From positions 1-5,168 of the forward strand of contig JAJRPH010000068.1 in the NCBI GenBank assembly GCA_024280875.1: DNA of 5,168 nt, read 5' to 3'. Position 1 is the stretch's first letter; every line of letters begins with the position of its first letter. Source of the stretch: Deltaproteobacteria bacterium. GTDB lineage: Bacteria; Desulfobacterota; Desulfobacteria; Desulfobacterales; Desulfosalsimonadaceae. The notes beneath the pieces were generated by a model. It did not search any database. It saw only the letters and a program-made list of their open reading frames with translations, and had not been told where the DNA came from. Shown here in pieces: positions 4,519 through 5,168 of this stretch. Both the position numbers and the translations under genes were made by a program.

Positions 4519-5168
4519 GTGTGGGAAAAGTTATCCGGTCAAATTCGTGCCATTTCAGCTTTGTCCTTGACTATAGGCAATACGCTGTTCTGGATGATAC
4601 CGCTGTTTATTGCGGGGATTTTTAAATTTTTAATTCCGGTTCATACATTACGTAAACTTTTTAACAACGCCATAACCATTGTGTGTAACAAATGGAATAG
4701 TTGGAATAACACAATTATTGACCTGACCCAAAATGTTCGATGGGATGTTCAAGGGCTTGAAAATTTAAAAAAAAATGATTCATACCTGATTCTTTCCAAT
4801 CATCAGACATGGACCGATATTATTGTTCTTGAAAAGATTTTTATCAATAAGATACCTTTTCTAAAATTTTTTGTTAAGCAGGAGTTGCTCTGGATTCCGG
4901 TGCTGGGCTTTTCCTGGTGGGCGCTGGATTTTCCGTTTATGAAACGGTATTCAAAAGAATTTTTAGAAAAGAATCCGCACCTTAAAGGTAGGGATTTAGA
5001 AGCCACGCGCGAGGCCTGCAAAAAATTCAAAAGCATACCGGTATCTGTGATGAATTTTGTGGAAGGTACCCGGTTCACTCCCCAGAAACACAAAAAACAA
5101 CAGTCTCCCTATAAAAATCTCCTATGTCCGAAGGCCGGAGGTACTGCGCTGGTATTAGACGCTCTGGG
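4519..5168 (+). CDS. 1-acylglycerol-3-phosphate acyltransferase-like protein (PlsC superfamily, YihG type), 5' part
   Basis: The frame is open from GTG 4519 to the window end (216 codons plus 2 nt), so the C-terminus is missing; family members are about 300 residues. These membrane-bound enzymes transfer an acyl chain to a lysophospholipid such as lysophosphatidic acid. A hydrophobic segment at about residues 17-41 (LTIGNTLFWMIPLFIAG onward) should anchor the protein in the inner membrane. The catalytic HxxxxD motif is NHQTWTD (H95, D100). FVEGTRFTPQKH (181-191) is the conserved EGTR block that binds the glycerol phosphate. FVKQELLWIPVLGFSWWALD and LEATREACKKF resemble E. coli YihG more closely than PlsC itself. 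The GTG start is chosen because of its strong Shine-Dalgarno sequence and the lack of an alternative. The gene has its own promoter and is not part of the AOR operon. Confidence 0.9.
   Translation, partial: MWEKLSGQIRAISALSLTIGNTLFWMIPLFIAGIFKFLIPVHTLRKLFNNAITIVCNKWNSWNNTIIDLTQNVRWDVQGLENLKKNDSYLILSNHQTWTDIIVLEKIFINKIPFLKFFVKQELLWIPVLGFSWWALDFPFMKRYSKEFLEKNPHLKGRDLEATREACKKFKSIPVSVMNFVEGTRFTPQKHKKQQSPYKNLLCPKAGGTALVLDAL

Noticed and set aside
4767..4775. Run of nine As inside the acyltransferase gene, possible slippage or frameshift site
   Set aside because: The frame is intact on both sides and encodes the conserved protein (L-K-K-N), with no downstream stem or overlapping frame to suggest programmed frameshifting.

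Overview
The window looks like chromosomal DNA from an anaerobic bacterium, most plausibly a sulfate reducer of the Desulfobacterota (Desulfobacteraceae-like). This placement rests on the anaerobic oxygen-sensitive enzyme content (an aldehyde:ferredoxin oxidoreductase), moderate GC content and the general look of the proteins. It is an inference from family knowledge, because no search could be run.

Region 1 (2-3971) is one compact plus-strand operon of four genes, the first cut by the window edge. In order they are the C-terminal end of a glutamine-synthetase-family ligase, an iron-dependent alcohol dehydrogenase, a stand-alone class I glutamine amidotransferase-like hydrolase, and a tungsten-type aldehyde:ferredoxin oxidoreductase (AOR). 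The first three genes overlap by 1 and 4 nt, and the last follows after a short 36-nt gap with a strong Shine-Dalgarno sequence. Together they can be read as a gamma-glutamylation pathway for an amino alcohol such as ethanolamine. The ligase would attach glutamate to the amine, the alcohol dehydrogenase would oxidise the hydroxyl to an aldehyde, AOR would oxidise the aldehyde to an acid while reducing ferredoxin, and the amidotransferase-like enzyme would remove the glutamate. The layout parallels the Puu putrescine pathway and the GlnA4 ethanolamine pathway of Streptomyces, but with AOR in place of an NAD(P)-dependent aldehyde dehydrogenase. This is the most interesting hypothesis in the window.

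Region 2 (3972-4298) carries RNA genes. An AT-rich hairpin with a T tract probably ends the operon. A TTGACA-type promoter element follows, then a decayed tRNA-Asn copy whose anticodon region is replaced by a perfect GC hairpin, then an intact tRNA-Asn(GTT) with an encoded CCA end. A strong GC-rich intrinsic terminator closes the unit.

Region 3 (4299-4518) is a 220-bp intergenic stretch. It holds an 11-bp inverted repeat that shares the terminator T tract, an 11-bp-period direct repeat, a 15-bp dyad, and a good sigma70-type promoter (TTGCCA, 17 bp, TATACT).

Region 4 (4519-5168) is the start of a lysophosphatidic-acid acyltransferase-like gene (PlsC superfamily, YihG type). It starts with GTG and runs off the window.
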